64,000 nucleotides of DNA from positions 1,488,001 through 1,552,000 of the forward strand of contig NZ_CP022132.1 of the NCBI RefSeq assembly GCF_002211785.1, in the 5' to 3' direction. Of the stretch, positions 9,881-20,935 are shown piece after piece (within the stretch, counting starts at the first letter, position 1; each line of letters begins with the position of its first letter). The notes under the pieces are model-generated. The model did not search any database. It worked only from the letters and a program-made list of their open reading frames with translations, and was not told where the DNA came from. The position numbers and the translations under genes were made by a program. Origin of the DNA: Francisella halioticida (lineage in GTDB: Bacteria > Pseudomonadota > Gammaproteobacteria > Francisellales > Francisellaceae).

Positions 9881-10042
9881 AACTTAATATTTTATGGATA
9901 TATACTTATAGCCATTTTATGTAAAAAAAGTATAGTTTTAAAGTTTAAATACTTATAGCACTTTAAATTTAGGGAGGAGTAAATTATATATTAATTATAG
10001 GTTAAAATCTCTTAGATATATGGATTTTGCTTGGTTATAAAA

Positions 10043-11005
<963 letters not shown>

Positions 11006-11159
11006 CTAAATATGATTATGGCAAAATTATAGCATAGAGCTTGAGTAAGTGAAATTTTGAAATTAGTTATAATAAGAAAAACAGTGATTTCTATTTTAAT
11101 ATTACTTGCTACTTACTCAGTGAGTTTAAGCAGCATATTTTCATGGTAAAAAAGTGTGC

Positions 11160-11239
11160 AAAACTGCCTAAGTTATTATAGTTTAAAATAAATAAAAAAG
11201 AAAAAATTCATAAATTTAAAAATTGACTTAGGTAGTTTT
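11160..11239. repeat. long inverted repeat, hairpin or miniature element
   Basis: AAAACTGCCTAAGT at 11160-11173 is mirrored by ACTTAGGTAGTTTT at 11226-11239, fully paired if one G-U is allowed. The 52-base middle is very A-rich. It lies in the gap between gph and trxB, downstream of gph. It could form a transcript hairpin or be a very short element with terminal inverted repeats. Confidence 0.5.
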
Positions 11240-11292
11240 ACTTTTTAATCATTTATTTTTAAAGCTAATAATCGCTAATGTATTTCTATTCT

Positions 11293-11952
11293 TTATGCAA
11301 GATTCTTCAATTGAGCAAAACTATCAATATATGAAAAACTCTCTAGAGTTTTAAGATCAATACCATTATGATAGCCATAACTTACCATTACAGCTCTTAC
11401 ATTTGTCTCTTTTGCACATAAAAAATCATTCATTGAATCGCCAATCATTAAGCTTTCTTCTACTTTAGCATTTAGTTTTCTTATGGCAAAAAGTAGTGGC
11501 TCTGGATAGGGTTTGTAGCTAGATGTAGTATTTCCACCAACTATTACTTCAAAATAGTCAACTAGATCTAGGTGAGAAAGAGATTGTCTAGTATTTTCTT
11601 CATGCTTATTTGTCACTACAGCCATTTTGATATTTTTCTTTTTTAATAACTCTAGTGTTTCAATAACATTAGGGTATACCTTGCTATTCACGCTATTTAG
11701 AGATTTATATGTTTGACTTATAATTTTTACGCCTTCATCAGCTATAGATTCGATATATTGTTCATCATCAAAATCTAAAGCTAATACTTTTCTGACAGTT
11801 GTGGGATAGCCCTTACCAATAATACTAGCTAAAACATCCTCAGTTATAGGATCAAGGTCAAAATGTTTACGCATAGCATTTGTAGCAACTGTAATATCTC
11901 CCAGAGTATTTACAAGAGTACCATCTAAATCAAAGAATATGTTTTTTATCAT
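11293..11952 (-). CDS. gph: HAD-family phosphatase, phosphoglycolate phosphatase type
   Basis: A 219-residue haloacid-dehalogenase phosphatase. Motif I is FFDLDGTLVNT (nucleophile Asp), motif II VVTNK, motif III Lys in YKPYPEPLL, motif IV GDSMND. The helical cap between motifs I and II fits subclass C1 as in Gph, which removes phosphate from 2-phosphoglycolate, though PPi-specific or nucleotide phosphatases look similar. I prefer ATG 11952 over an upstream TTG because it places MIKNIFFDLDG at the usual N-terminus. Confidence 0.75.
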   Translation of the reverse strand: MIKNIFFDLDGTLVNTLGDITVATNAMRKHFDLDPITEDVLASIIGKGYPTTVRKVLALDFDDEQYIESIADEGVKIISQTYKSLNSVNSKVYPNVIETLELLKKKNIKMAVVTNKHEENTRQSLSHLDLVDYFEVIVGGNTTSSYKPYPEPLLFAIRKLNAKVEESLMIGDSMNDFLCAKETNVRAVMVSYGYHNGIDLKTLESFSYIDSFAQLKNLA

Positions 11953-12012
11953 TAATAACAATATTTAATTATTTTTAGAAATTATAACCAAGTTTTATCT
12001 ATGTTGCTAATT

Positions 12013-12199
12013 CTAGAGACTAGAGAAGTTATCTATTATAAATTTACTAAGACTCTTTACTCTGTATGGCTAAAACTGCTTAAAAAGATACATCAAGCTA
12101 ACCATATTATCAGGCTTATCGTTAGGATTAAAAATAACTTTATAGTTTGGCAGTATATGAATAAGTTCTCCAGAATCCAAATCTTTTTTTACATCTATA
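12013..12199 (-). pseudogene. LysR-type regulator, C-terminal remnant
   Basis: Read on the minus strand from the IS edge: VKKDLDSGELIHILPNYK, then a C-terminal strand, a TAG inside the frame near 12076, and PYRVKSLSKFIID to a stop at 12013-12015. The SGELIHILPNYK stretch matches the end of LysR substrate-binding domains. Past the IS at 12200-13489 the frame appears to continue a short way (ILNLNKIID), so the element sits inside an already broken gene. No N-terminal helix-turn-helix remains. Confidence 0.5.
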
Positions 12200-13489
12200 C
12201 TACCCCAATAAATTAAACAATATTTTCAATTATTTAGTTCCCATCTAAGCCGCCCGTTTTTCCAATAAGTTATCGTAATAAAATTCCATAGGTTTTTTAT
12301 AATTGATAGACTCATGAAATCTTCTATTATTATAAAAATCTATATAATCATCCACATCGTTTCTTAGTTCAACAATGCCAGGATATTGATTTAAATAAAA
12401 TCTCTCACATTTAGCACTTCTCCAAAATCTTTCGATGCAAATGTTATCAGTTGCTCTACCTTTACCATCCATAGATATAGTAATTTTTTTATCCAATAAT
12501 GTTTGGATATGAATGTTAGATGTGTACTGGCTACCTTGATCAGTGTTAAATATTTCTGGTACTCCATATTTATACAGAGCTTCATTTAAAACTTTCATAA
12601 CTAAACTACTATCCATAGTGTTGGATATCTCCCAACTTAGTACAGCCTTAGAGTACCAATCAATAATAGCTGCCATATAAACTGTGCCAGCATCAGTCTT
12701 AATATATGTAATATCTGTAGACCAAACTTGATTAGGTCTCAATATGCTTAAACCTTTTAGTTTGTAACTATAAATAGCATGCTCTTTGTTAGGTTCAGAT
12801 AAGTTTAAGTTTGGTTTTTTCACCGCCAATATAGCTTTGATGCCTAACTCTTTACGATACTTTTGTACTGTGTTCTCACAGATGCTAAACCCATCTTCTA
12901 TTAATTGCTTATGAGCTTTTATATAGCCGTAGCAGGGAATCTCCTCATGTATCTGTATAAGCTTTGCTTTTACTTCTTCTTTATGTTCGTTAACCACAGG
13001 CTTGTAATATAAACCAGCTCTAGAAACTTCTAATAAGCAACTTTGTTTTACAACAGATAATTTATGCTTAGGATCAATCATCGCTTTTCTATCAGATAAT
13101 CCCAAGCTTACGAGCTTTCCCTCAAGAAATTCCTTCTCAATTGTTAGTTGTCCAACCTTCTTAGAATACTGATCTATCTTGGTTTGAAGCTTTGCATTGT
13201 CTTTTTTATATTGTGATACTGATTTGGATGGATCCATTGCCAACTCAGCATTTTCTAAAAAGGCTGTTTTTCAATTATTTATGTTTTTGTGCGTAATATT
13301 ATATTTTACTGATAACTGTGTGATTGTTTGATCTTTCCCCAATACTTCCAAGACAACTTTAGTCTTAAATTCAACGGTATATATTTTTCTCTTATTACTC
13401 ATTTACATTTATCCTAAATTGCTCATTTATAGTTTAGCTACTTTAGGAACTAAATTCTCAAAATTGTTGTTAAAATTTCATGGAGTATT
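12200..13489 (-). mobile_element. IS3-type element, family B, copy 2
   Basis: Bounded by CTACCCCAATAAATT at the left and ATGGAGTATT at the right, 1290 bp, with the 3-bp repeat ATA on both sides (12197-12199, 13490-13492). The right end has one change (GGAG for GGGG) from the other copies. Confidence 0.88.
12245..13402 (-). pseudogene. IS3-type transposase with in-frame TGA (family B)
   Basis: Same design as the copy at 4776: ATG at 13402, TGA at codon 44 (13273-13271) in place of the expected Trp, then an unbroken frame of 332 codons (possible restarts at TTG 13243 or ATG 13237) with the full D, D, E integrase core to 12245. It lacks the nine-base deletion of copy 1, so apart from the TGA it is complete. 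Confidence 0.8.
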
Positions 13490-13620
13490 ATAATCTTGTT
13501 CAAATTCAAAATCCATTACAACAATATCCCAAATTATTCCCAAAATATTAAGAAGCATTACCAAAATACTTGGGGAGTATTCTGTCGGGAGTTACCCTAG
13601 ACAATGCTAATCTTTAAAAT

Positions 13621-14865
13621 TTAACTTACATTATCAATATTAATAATATTACTATTTGCTTTAACATCATCTACATAATCAGCTAATATATTAATCATCT
13701 CTACCCTTTCTTTAAAGTAGCTATATATATTATATGTAGCTTGTACTTTATTTTGTGCCTCATGGTCTAAAACAGTCTCTATAGCTGTATCACTCCATTT
13801 ATATTTATTTTGCAAGCTATAAAGTATTGTGCTAACAATATGTCTAAATCCATGTGTAGTCTGCTTTGGCTTATTTTTGCCGTTATAACCTAACTTATTT
13901 TGTATCGATTTTCTTAGTGTATTTATATCTAAAGGCTTTCCTTTTGTAGATGAAAAAACAAACTCTTTTGTACCGTTAATAGCTTTCATCGCTTCTAGTA
14001 TTTTAACCGCTGGCTTGCTTAATGGCTGTGCAAAGTCTCGCCTACTTTTCATCCTCTCTTTTGCTACTAATATATGCGGCTGGTTTTCATGATTATTATT
14101 ATCTAAATAAACCTCACTCCACTTTAATTCAGTTAACATAGAGGGTCTAAATGCAACATAAGGTAATATTTGTAATGCTTTTACTGTTTGTACTTGTCCT
14201 TTGTAATTATCTATATCATTTAATAAATTACTAAAGATAGCTCTTTGCATGATTGGATTAATAAAAGGGTATCGCTCATTTTTAGGATTGGTTTTAATAG
14301 CATTTAACTCTCTAACCGGATTAGTATCATGATAACCACTAGATACGGCAAATGAATATATACCATTTAATAGGTTATATACTTTTTCTTGTTCACTTGG
14401 TGTATCAGTAAAGCTTTTAATAAAATTAGCTAACTCTATTGGTTTAATTTTGTCAATTTGTCTATTTGCAAAAACCGGTTTTACTTTGTTATTAAGTCTA
14501 TTTATATTTTTCTTTCTTGTACTTTCGCTAGTCCAGTCATTATTTTCTATTTTATGATTTAAATAAAAATCTACAATATTACAAAATAAACTATGACTTT
14601 CACTTTCTAAAGTTTTTTTGTATATCTGCGGGCTAACTCCATCTGCTATAGCTTCTTTAAACTCTCCTATTTTTAGTCTAGTTTTTTTTAAAGATACATC
14701 AGGATAACTACCTAGCCCAGTCCATCTATTTTTATGTCTAAATTGCCATGACTTGCTACCAGTTTTACTAACTTTAAGATATAAACCGTTACCATCTGCT
14801 ATACGATAGTCTTTTCCTGTATTTTTTAAGCCCTGTATCTTAGTTACTGTAAGCTTTCCAGCCAT
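13621..14865 (-). CDS. tyrosine-type integrase (P4 family)
   Basis: About 414 residues: an N-terminal DUF4102 arm-binding domain (MAGKLTVTKIQGLK, IADGNGLYLKVS), a core-binding helical domain, and a catalytic domain with Arg in LPYVAFRPSMLTELKW, HGFRH, LDHEA and the Tyr in VQATYN. Such enzymes insert islands into tRNA genes, and the gene starts 167 bp from the 3' end of tRNA-Leu, pointing away from it. I chose ATG 14865 by the family's usual MxxLT start; ATGs at 14880 and 14925 are possible. No island cargo remains. Confidence 0.88.
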   Translation of the reverse strand: MAGKLTVTKIQGLKNTGKDYRIADGNGLYLKVSKTGSKSWQFRHKNRWTGLGSYPDVSLKKTRLKIGEFKEAIADGVSPQIYKKTLESESHSLFCNIVDFYLNHKIENNDWTSESTRKKNINRLNNKVKPVFANRQIDKIKPIELANFIKSFTDTPSEQEKVYNLLNGIYSFAVSSGYHDTNPVRELNAIKTNPKNERYPFINPIMQRAIFSNLLNDIDNYKGQVQTVKALQILPYVAFRPSMLTELKWSEVYLDNNNHENQPHILVAKERMKSRRDFAQPLSKPAVKILEAMKAINGTKEFVFSSTKGKPLDINTLRKSIQNKLGYNGKNKPKQTTHGFRHIVSTILYSLQNKYKWSDTAIETVLDHEAQNKVQATYNIYSYFKERVEMINILADYVDDVKANSNIINIDNVS

Positions 14866-15031
14866 TAGGTGTATCCTCATATTTTCAAATTTAGCATTTT
14901 TATAAGCTAGGATACACTTTAACAAGGGTTCTAATGGTTTTTAATGGTACTAGGCGGGATAATAAAACTATTTGTAAGTATTGAATTTAAACATGTTTGG
15001 GACTATTTAGAATTATATAGAAAAAGTTAAA

Positions 15032-15118
15032 TGGTGCCGGAGGCCGGACTCGAACCGGCACTCTGTTGCCAGAACCGGATTTTGAATCCGGCGCGTCTAC
15101 CAATTTCACCACTCCGGC
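15032..15118 (-). tRNA. tRNA-Leu (anticodon CAA)
   Basis: An 87-base cloverleaf including encoded CCA. Acceptor GCCGGAG pairs with CTCCGGC; anticodon stem CCGGA/TCCGG encloses the 7-base loop TTCAAAA, giving CAA; a long variable arm and TTCGAGTCC T-loop fit a class II leucine tRNA. It lies only 5 bp after the rpoA2 stop codon on the same strand, so it is probably transcribed with rpoA2. The neighbouring integrase suggests it is an attachment site. Confidence 0.96.
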
Positions 15119-15123
15119 GAGTT

Positions 15124-16080
15124 TTAGATGTCCTCAGGCCAATTATCTATTGAAGTACCAAGAGATAAACCTAATTCCGATAATTTTTGTTTAATTTCTG
15201 TTAAAGACTTCTTACCAAAGTTAGGAGCCTTTAGAAGCTCATTCTCAGTTTTTTGTACAAGCTCACCAATATATCTAATATTCACTGCTTTCAGACAGTT
15301 AGATGATCTAGCCGTTAAATTTAGCTCTTCAACATGCTTTAACAATATAGGATCAATATCTTTTGTTGGATCTTCTACAAAAATACCTTGATTAATTTCT
15401 TCAACATCAACAATATTCTTTAGCTGATTTTGTATCGTAGTTGCTGACAGTCTTAGAGCTTCTTCACAAGTAATATTACCATTTGTCTTAATATTAAAAT
15501 TGAGCTTATCGAGATCTGTACGTCTACCGACACGAGCATCCTTAACCTCAAAGTCACAGAAAGTAACCGGTGAAAAAGTAGCATCCAAAAGAAATTCACC
15601 ATCTTTGAAATTTTCTGAGGCTTGTCTATAGCCAATACCTTTTTCAACTTTAGCTTCTATTTTAAGTCTTCTACCACCATTATAACTACAGATAAATACT
15701 TCCTCAGTTATTTTTAGACCTTCTGATAACTTAGCTTCTTCAGAAAAAATTTCTTCTTCAGAACCAAAAAGTTCAAAAATTATTTTACCTGTTTCGACAC
15801 TATCAGCTAATGTCACAGGAAGAGCTTTAACATTTAAAATAATATCAGCAACAGTTTCGTCACACGAAATTACATCTTCCAAAGATGCAATTTTACCATC
15901 ATTAATTTTTATACTAGTAACACATGCACCACCAACAGAATAAAGCATAGTTTGCTTGAGAGCATAACCAAGTGTATAGCCAACACCTCTTTCTAGCGCT
16001 TCAAAAGAAAACTTAGTAGCATTTTTAGCATAGTCATCAATTTTAATATTAGTAGGATGTAGTAAATTTTCTAGTGCCAT
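15124..16080 (-). CDS. rpoA2: RNA polymerase alpha subunit, second copy
   Basis: A 318-residue alpha subunit with an N-terminal dimerisation/assembly domain (about 1-230, with [17 protein letters not shown] in place of the usual RGFGxTLGNALRRxLL) and a C-terminal DNA-binding domain (about 245-318, [21 protein letters not shown] and [15 protein letters not shown]). It stands alone, outside the ribosomal-protein cluster where rpoA normally lies. Francisella is known to encode two different alpha subunits; the isolated setting and divergent motifs mark this as the second one. It follows rarA after 88 bp and precedes tRNA-Leu. Confidence 0.9.
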   Translation of the reverse strand: MALENLLHPTNIKIDDYAKNATKFSFEALERGVGYTLGYALKQTMLYSVGGACVTSIKINDGKIASLEDVISCDETVADIILNVKALPVTLADSVETGKIIFELFGSEEEIFSEEAKLSEGLKITEEVFICSYNGGRRLKIEAKVEKGIGYRQASENFKDGEFLLDATFSPVTFCDFEVKDARVGRRTDLDKLNFNIKTNGNITCEEALRLSATTIQNQLKNIVDVEEINQGIFVEDPTKDIDPILLKHVEELNLTARSSNCLKAVNIRYIGELVQKTENELLKAPNFGKKSLTEIKQKLSELGLSLGTSIDNWPEDI

Positions 16081-16168
16081 AGCAGTTTTAAAACCTAGTT
16101 ATATTTTATTCGATATATATTAATTTCAAAGATTATATCATACAAATGCAAAATTTTAATAGATTTAA

Positions 16169-17407
16169 TTATAACTTCTTGATTTTGTTTATACTATCAA
16201 GCTTTACTTTAATCTTACTTTCAAACCCTCCACCTGAAGGAGAATAAAAGATTTGTTTAATATTTTTAGGTAAATACTCTTGGTTTACATATGAATTTGG
16301 ATAATTATGTGGATATAGATAATTGCTATCTTTATAGTTTTTAAGATGTTGAGGAACTTCGATATGACCTAAACCTTTTGTTACTTGCTGAGCCTTTGCT
16401 AATGCTTTATAACAAGCATTACTTTTAGGTGCCACAGCTAAATATATAGCAGCTTGAGATAGCACCAACTTTCCTTCTGGTAAGCCTAGTTTTTTATACG
16501 CATTCCAAGCATCTATAGCTATTCCTAAGGCTTGAGGATCTGCATTACCAATATCTTCTGATGCAATACAAAGCATTCTTCTTGCTATAACTAAGGGATC
16601 GACTCCATTATCAAGCATTAATCCTAACCAAAATATAGCAGCATCTGGGTCTGTACCTCTCACAGATTTATGAAAAGCAGAAAGTTGCTCATAAGACTCT
16701 TTTCCCTCTCGATGAAAATCTCGTGATGCTTCGCCTACTGCCTGATCAAATAATTCTTTACTTAAACTAATCTTATCTTTTTGATCACTAATTAAGAACA
16801 TTCGCTCAAGCAAATTTAAAATCCTACGACAATCACCTTCACTATAGTTATGAATAGCATTATATAAGTCCTCACCTATCTCAAAAGAATGCTTTGCCAA
16901 AGCCCCATCTTGCATCAAAGCCCTTTGTATCAGCTCTTTAGTTCCTGCAATACTTAAACGTTTAAGACGTAATACAAAAAGTCTCGAAACCAAAGCATTA
17001 TTTAAATAATATGTAGGGTTTTCTGTGGTTGCACCAATTAGAATAATCTTGCCAGACTCAACATATGGTAAAAGCAAATCCTGTTGGGATTTATTAAAAC
17101 GGTGAATTTCATCTAAAAATAACACAAAACTATCTAAATCTTGATTATCAGCAATTAGCTTTTTAACCTCTTTTACACCGGAGTCTACAGCAGATAACTC
17201 AAAAAACTCTAAATCTTTAGAGCTTGCTATAATTCTTGCTAACGTTGTTTTACCAACCCCTGGCTTACCACACAAAACCATAGAACAAATACCATCACCC
17301 ATAAGTATTTTTCTTAATACACCATTTTCTGATAATAAATGTTCTTGACCTATAATATCATCTACTTTCTTAGGTCTTAGTCTAGCTGCTAATGGAACAT
17401 ATTTCAT
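16169..17407 (-). CDS. rarA: replication-associated recombination ATPase RarA (MgsA)
   Basis: A 412-residue AAA+ protein: [21 protein letters not shown] at the start, Walker [10 protein letters not shown], Walker [16 protein letters not shown], sensor GATTENP, then the MgsA C-terminal region ([44 protein letters not shown]). RarA acts at stalled replication forks. Start ATG 17407 matches the usual N-terminus. Downstream rpoA2 follows in the same direction after 88 bp. Confidence 0.93.
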   Translation of the reverse strand: MKYVPLAARLRPKKVDDIIGQEHLLSENGVLRKILMGDGICSMVLCGKPGVGKTTLARIIASSKDLEFFELSAVDSGVKEVKKLIADNQDLDSFVLFLDEIHRFNKSQQDLLLPYVESGKIILIGATTENPTYYLNNALVSRLFVLRLKRLSIAGTKELIQRALMQDGALAKHSFEIGEDLYNAIHNYSEGDCRRILNLLERMFLISDQKDKISLSKELFDQAVGEASRDFHREGKESYEQLSAFHKSVRGTDPDAAIFWLGLMLDNGVDPLVIARRMLCIASEDIGNADPQALGIAIDAWNAYKKLGLPEGKLVLSQAAIYLAVAPKSNACYKALAKAQQVTKGLGHIEVPQHLKNYKDSNYLYPHNYPNSYVNQEYLPKNIKQIFYSPSGGGFESKIKVKLDSINKIKKL

Positions 17408-17624
17408 ATAACAAACCTTTTCTTTAATATTTCACAACACACTGATCGCATTATCAATGAAATGTCTACAACTATATTTAAACTAAGTGTGTTTTGTAGC
17501 CATCTATTGATTATCAAACAAAGCGACAGCTAAGTCTAGGCAGTTTACATACTTTTGCTAATGTGTGAAACAGTATGTCACAAACACTGCTAATATCAAT
17601 TGCAAAACTTTATTAAAAATAATC

Positions 17625-18551
17625 TTAATTTATTACAATCTTATATTTACTTTTAACAAGCTCATAAAGCACACCTTCACGCACAGCCCCATTTGATAAT
17701 TTCATTTCAGCAATACCTAAACAATCAAAAATTGCATATAAAATAGCAATTCCTCCAGCAAGCACACTCTCTCTATCCTCTCTTAGGCCATCAAAATGAA
17801 TATTTTCAACTTGTCGTTTATCTATTATCTTAACGATTAGATCATTTAAAAATTCTTGAGTAATAATAGGTTTTTCATTAAATATTTCAGACATATTAGT
17901 AACTGAGATAATCGTACCGGAAGATCCTAAAACATGATTCCAACCTATTTTTTTATATTTCAATAATATTGGCTCAAGTATCTGTTTGGCTTTTGTAGCT
18001 GCAGCATGAAAGTTTGTAAAATCAAGCCTCTCATTTGTGAAAAAATCATTCTGTATTCCAACACATCCCATATTTAAACTACGAGCTATTAATATCTTAT
18101 TACCTCTACCTATTACAAGCTCTGTTGAGCCACCACCAATATCAATAACTAAAGTTTTTTGCTTTATATCATGATTATCTCTAGCACCAACATATACAAG
18201 CCTAGCCTCCTCTGGACCAGAAATAATTTTAATCTTAGTTCCTAAAGATTTATCTAGTTTATTTTTAAAATCTTTTATATTATTTTTTGCTTTCCTAAGA
18301 GTATAAGTTCCTACTGCACGCACATACTCAACTTTATACCTTTGTATTTCTTGGGCAAAAAATTCTAAACATTTAATAGCTCTTTCTTGAACATCCTTAC
18401 TTATTGTCAGATTATTATTTAAACCAGCTCTTAACTGTACTTTTTGCTTTTGTTTAGATAATGTAACAACCTTTCCATCAGGTTTGATTTCGCTAATAAG
18501 CATATGAAAACTATTTGAACCTAAATCTACCGTTGCTACTATTTTTGACAT
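17625..18551 (-). CDS. Ppx/GppA-family exopolyphosphatase or pppGpp phosphatase
   Basis: About 308 residues: an ASKHA-fold N-terminus (MSKIVATVDLGSNSFHMLI), GTYTLRKAKN, GPEEARLVYVGA, the second phosphate loop VIDIGGGSTELVIG, and a C-terminal DGLREDRESVLAGGIAIL. The length fits the short form without the HD domain, so polyphosphatase and pppGpp phosphatase activity cannot be told apart. I prefer the ATG at 18551 over an in-frame ATG at 18587 because DLGSNSF then lies at the normal distance. Confidence 0.85.
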   Translation of the reverse strand: MSKIVATVDLGSNSFHMLISEIKPDGKVVTLSKQKQKVQLRAGLNNNLTISKDVQERAIKCLEFFAQEIQRYKVEYVRAVGTYTLRKAKNNIKDFKNKLDKSLGTKIKIISGPEEARLVYVGARDNHDIKQKTLVIDIGGGSTELVIGRGNKILIARSLNMGCVGIQNDFFTNERLDFTNFHAAATKAKQILEPILLKYKKIGWNHVLGSSGTIISVTNMSEIFNEKPIITQEFLNDLIVKIIDKRQVENIHFDGLREDRESVLAGGIAILYAIFDCLGIAEMKLSNGAVREGVLYELVKSKYKIVIN

Positions 18552-18621
18552 ACAAACCAAAATATATGTTTTATAACTAACTTCCATTATAAAAAAATAT
18601 AGCTAAAATAGCTAAAAAAAA

Positions 18622-18649
18622 TTGTCTAAGAAGTTTTTTTGTTTATAAT
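18622..18649 (+). promoter_or_regulatory. sigma70-type promoter for trxA-rho
   Basis: TTGTCT (18622-18627) and a perfect TATAAT (18644-18649) are separated by 16 bp, about 100 bases upstream of trxA. AAGAAGTT in the spacer is mirrored by AACTTCTT at 18666-18673, so the leader can form a hairpin. No other good promoter lies between trxA and rho (39 bp), so both are probably served from here. Confidence 0.6.
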
Positions 18650-18752
18650 AACTAGCAATAAGTTTAACTTCTTATAAAATATCAAAATACATAGTAGCAA
18701 AAACTACTTAATCATATTTAATTTAAAATCAAAATTAAAGGAAAATCAAAGC

Positions 18753-19076
18753 ATGTCAAAATGTATCGATATATCAGATAATCAATTCGAGAATGAGGTT
18801 CTAAATAGTGATATCCCTGTATTATTAGATTTCTGGGCGCCATGGTGTGGTCCTTGTAAGATGCTTTCGCCAACACTCGAGCAAGTAGCTGATCACTATG
18901 GCGATCAAATCAAAATTTGCAAAATCAATATCGATGATAATGAAGAAACTGCTATGAAATTTGGTGTTCGTGGTGTACCTACTCTTATGGTTTTCAAAGA
19001 TAGTGAAAACAAAGAAACTAAAGTCGGTGTGGTACAAAAAAGTCAATTAATTTCAATCATAGACAAATATCTATAA
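18753..19076 (+). CDS. trxA: thioredoxin
   Basis: A 107-residue thioredoxin with the active-site WCGPC in DFWAPWCGPCKM, the cis-Pro loop GVRGVPTLMVF and normal overall length. It is a general cytoplasmic disulfide reductant, recharged by TrxB. Located 39 bp upstream of rho, an order also found in other gamma-proteobacteria. GGAAAATC precedes the ATG. Confidence 0.96.
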   Translation: MSKCIDISDNQFENEVLNSDIPVLLDFWAPWCGPCKMLSPTLEQVADHYGDQIKICKINIDDNEETAMKFGVRGVPTLMVFKDSENKETKVGVVQKSQLISIIDKYL

Positions 19077-19115
19077 TTTAGTTATATCAACATATCTTTA
19101 CAAATAGAGAATCAA

Positions 19116-20378
19116 ATGAATTTAAATGAATTAAAATATAAATCTGTTAATGAGCTAATGGATATAGCTCAAAGCCTGGATCTTGAATCGCTTCGCGCAA
19201 GAAAACAAGAACTTATCTTTTCAATCTTAAAATATCATGCTGACAAAGGTGAAGATATTTATGGTGAAGGTATTTTAGAAGTTCTACAAGATGGCTATGG
19301 TTTTCTAAGATCCTCAGATAGCTCATATTTTGCATCACCTGATGATATCTATGTTTCACCTGCTTTTATTAGAAAACTAAATCTACGTACTGGTGATAGT
19401 ATTGTTGGTAAAATTCGTCCTCCTCGCGATAATGAAAAGTACTTTGCAGTTAAGCACATTGACAGTGTAAACTTTGATTCTCCAGAACTTGCTAGAAAGA
19501 AAATCTTATTTGAAAACCTAACTCCTGAATATGCTAAAGAAAGATTAACTATGGAAATAGGTAATGGTTCAAATGAAGATATTACAGCTAGAGTTATTGA
19601 TTTAGCAGCTCCATTTGGTAAAGGCCAACGTGGCTTGATTGTTGCCCCTCCTAAAACAGGTAAAACAATTATGATGCAGAATATTGCAACATCAATTGCC
19701 AAAAACCATCCTGAGTGTAATCTAATTATGCTGCTAATTGATGAGCGTCCTGAGGAAGTTACAGAAATGCAGCGTTCAGTACGTGGTGAAGTTGTAGCAT
19801 CAACATTTGATGAGCCAGCAGCTCGTCATGTTCAATTAGCTGAAATTGTAATTGAAAAAGCTAAAAGATTAGTTGAGCATAAGCAAGATGTTGTAATCCT
19901 ACTAGATTCAATTACAAGGTTAGCTCGTGCATACAATACTGTATCTCCTGCTTCTGGCCGTGTATTATCTGGTGGTGTAGAAGCAAACGCTCTACAAAAA
20001 CCTAAAAGATTCTTTGGTGCTGCCCGTAATACAGCTGAGGGTGGTAGCTTAACAATAATTGCTACTGCACTTGTAGAAACTGGTTCTAAAATGGATGAAG
20101 TTATCTTTGAAGAGTTTAAAGGTACTGGTAACATGGAGCTTCATCTTGATCGTAAAATCTCTGAACGTCGTGTTTACCCAGCTATTAGCTTTGATAGATC
20201 TGGTACTCGTAGAGAAGAACTTCTCACATCCCAAGAAGAATTACAAAAACTTTGGGTTCTACGCAAAATTCTTGGTGGCATGGAAGATGTTCAAGCTATG
20301 GAATTCTTAACAGAAAAAATGAAAGGCTCTCTAACTAATGAAGAATTCTTCCAAACCATGAAAAGAGGTGCTATTTAG
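19116..20378 (+). CDS. rho: transcription termination factor Rho
   Basis: A 420-residue RNA-dependent ATPase: N-terminal Rho domain ([21 protein letters not shown]), cold-shock RNA-binding domain ([17 protein letters not shown]), Walker [10 protein letters not shown], Walker [17 protein letters not shown], and Q/R loops ([33 protein letters not shown]). It stops transcription at rut sites as a hexameric ring. Length is the same as E. coli Rho within a residue or two. Likely in one transcript with trxA. Confidence 0.97.
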   Translation: MNLNELKYKSVNELMDIAQSLDLESLRARKQELIFSILKYHADKGEDIYGEGILEVLQDGYGFLRSSDSSYFASPDDIYVSPAFIRKLNLRTGDSIVGKIRPPRDNEKYFAVKHIDSVNFDSPELARKKILFENLTPEYAKERLTMEIGNGSNEDITARVIDLAAPFGKGQRGLIVAPPKTGKTIMMQNIATSIAKNHPECNLIMLLIDERPEEVTEMQRSVRGEVVASTFDEPAARHVQLAEIVIEKAKRLVEHKQDVVILLDSITRLARAYNTVSPASGRVLSGGVEANALQKPKRFFGAARNTAEGGSLTIIATALVETGSKMDEVIFEEFKGTGNMELHLDRKISERRVYPAISFDRSGTRREELLTSQEELQKLWVLRKILGGMEDVQAMEFLTEKMKGSLTNEEFFQTMKRGAI

Positions 20379-20456
20379 CTTTGGTGTAGCCTAAATTCAC
20401 CTACTCTTTTCAAGAAAGTAAATACTCTAAAATTCAATAATAAAATCTGTAATAAA

Positions 20457-20935
20457 TCAACCTAACTTTTCTATTAGAAAAACACTATATTTATTTAACT
20501 CTTCTGCTACCTTCTTCGAAGATGTTTCCGTATAACATCTAAGCTCAGGAGCATTACCAGAGGGTCTTAAGTGTAAGATATCCTTATTTACAAAAGTAAT
20601 CCTAACACCATCTGTAGTATCTATATCCTCAACACTAGTATTACTATTAAAATACTCAGATATTATCTTATCTAAAAGATCAGATTCACCTGCCAATATT
20701 GATTTTAATATTTATTGGCTTTTCTTAGTTGTAAAATCATCAATTTTACTACTCGCTGTATACCTCGCAGGTAAATCAAACTGTAACTCTAATATAGTTT
20801 TTATCAGAATTTACCGATAGCATAAGCACAGCTAACATTGGTATCACAGCATCTCAGTTAGGTTAGAATACTATTTTATAGACAAATATCTCCAGATTGT
20901 AGAAAGCCTCCATTTGCCTCATATCCAATACTCCA
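20457..20935 (-). pseudogene. manB: phosphomannomutase manB, 3' part
   Basis: The C-terminal fragment of a phosphomannomutase. Nearest the IS the frame reads SIGYEANGGF; frameshifts and stops break the next 70 codons (DAVIPMLAVLMLS in one frame), then 20457-20696 gives GVRITFVNKDILHLRPSGNAPELRCYTE, the phosphate-binding loop of domain 4. It continues the 5' part at 22247-22492 across the IS. Non-functional. Confidence 0.75.

Noticed and set aside
12001-12216. 71-residue plus-strand frame beside IS copy
   Set aside because: It runs into the IS terminus and lies opposite a frame with clear LysR C-terminal similarity.
12013-14865. Duplicated tRNA-Leu end as attL/attR pair
   Set aside because: I looked for a repeat of the tRNA 3' end between gph and the integrase and saw none.
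18825-19046. 73-residue frame opposite trxA
   Set aside because: Antisense shadow of trxA.
19349-20310. Several frames of 60-117 residues opposite or inside rho
   Set aside because: Shadows of the highly biased rho coding sequence; no ribosome sites or similarity.
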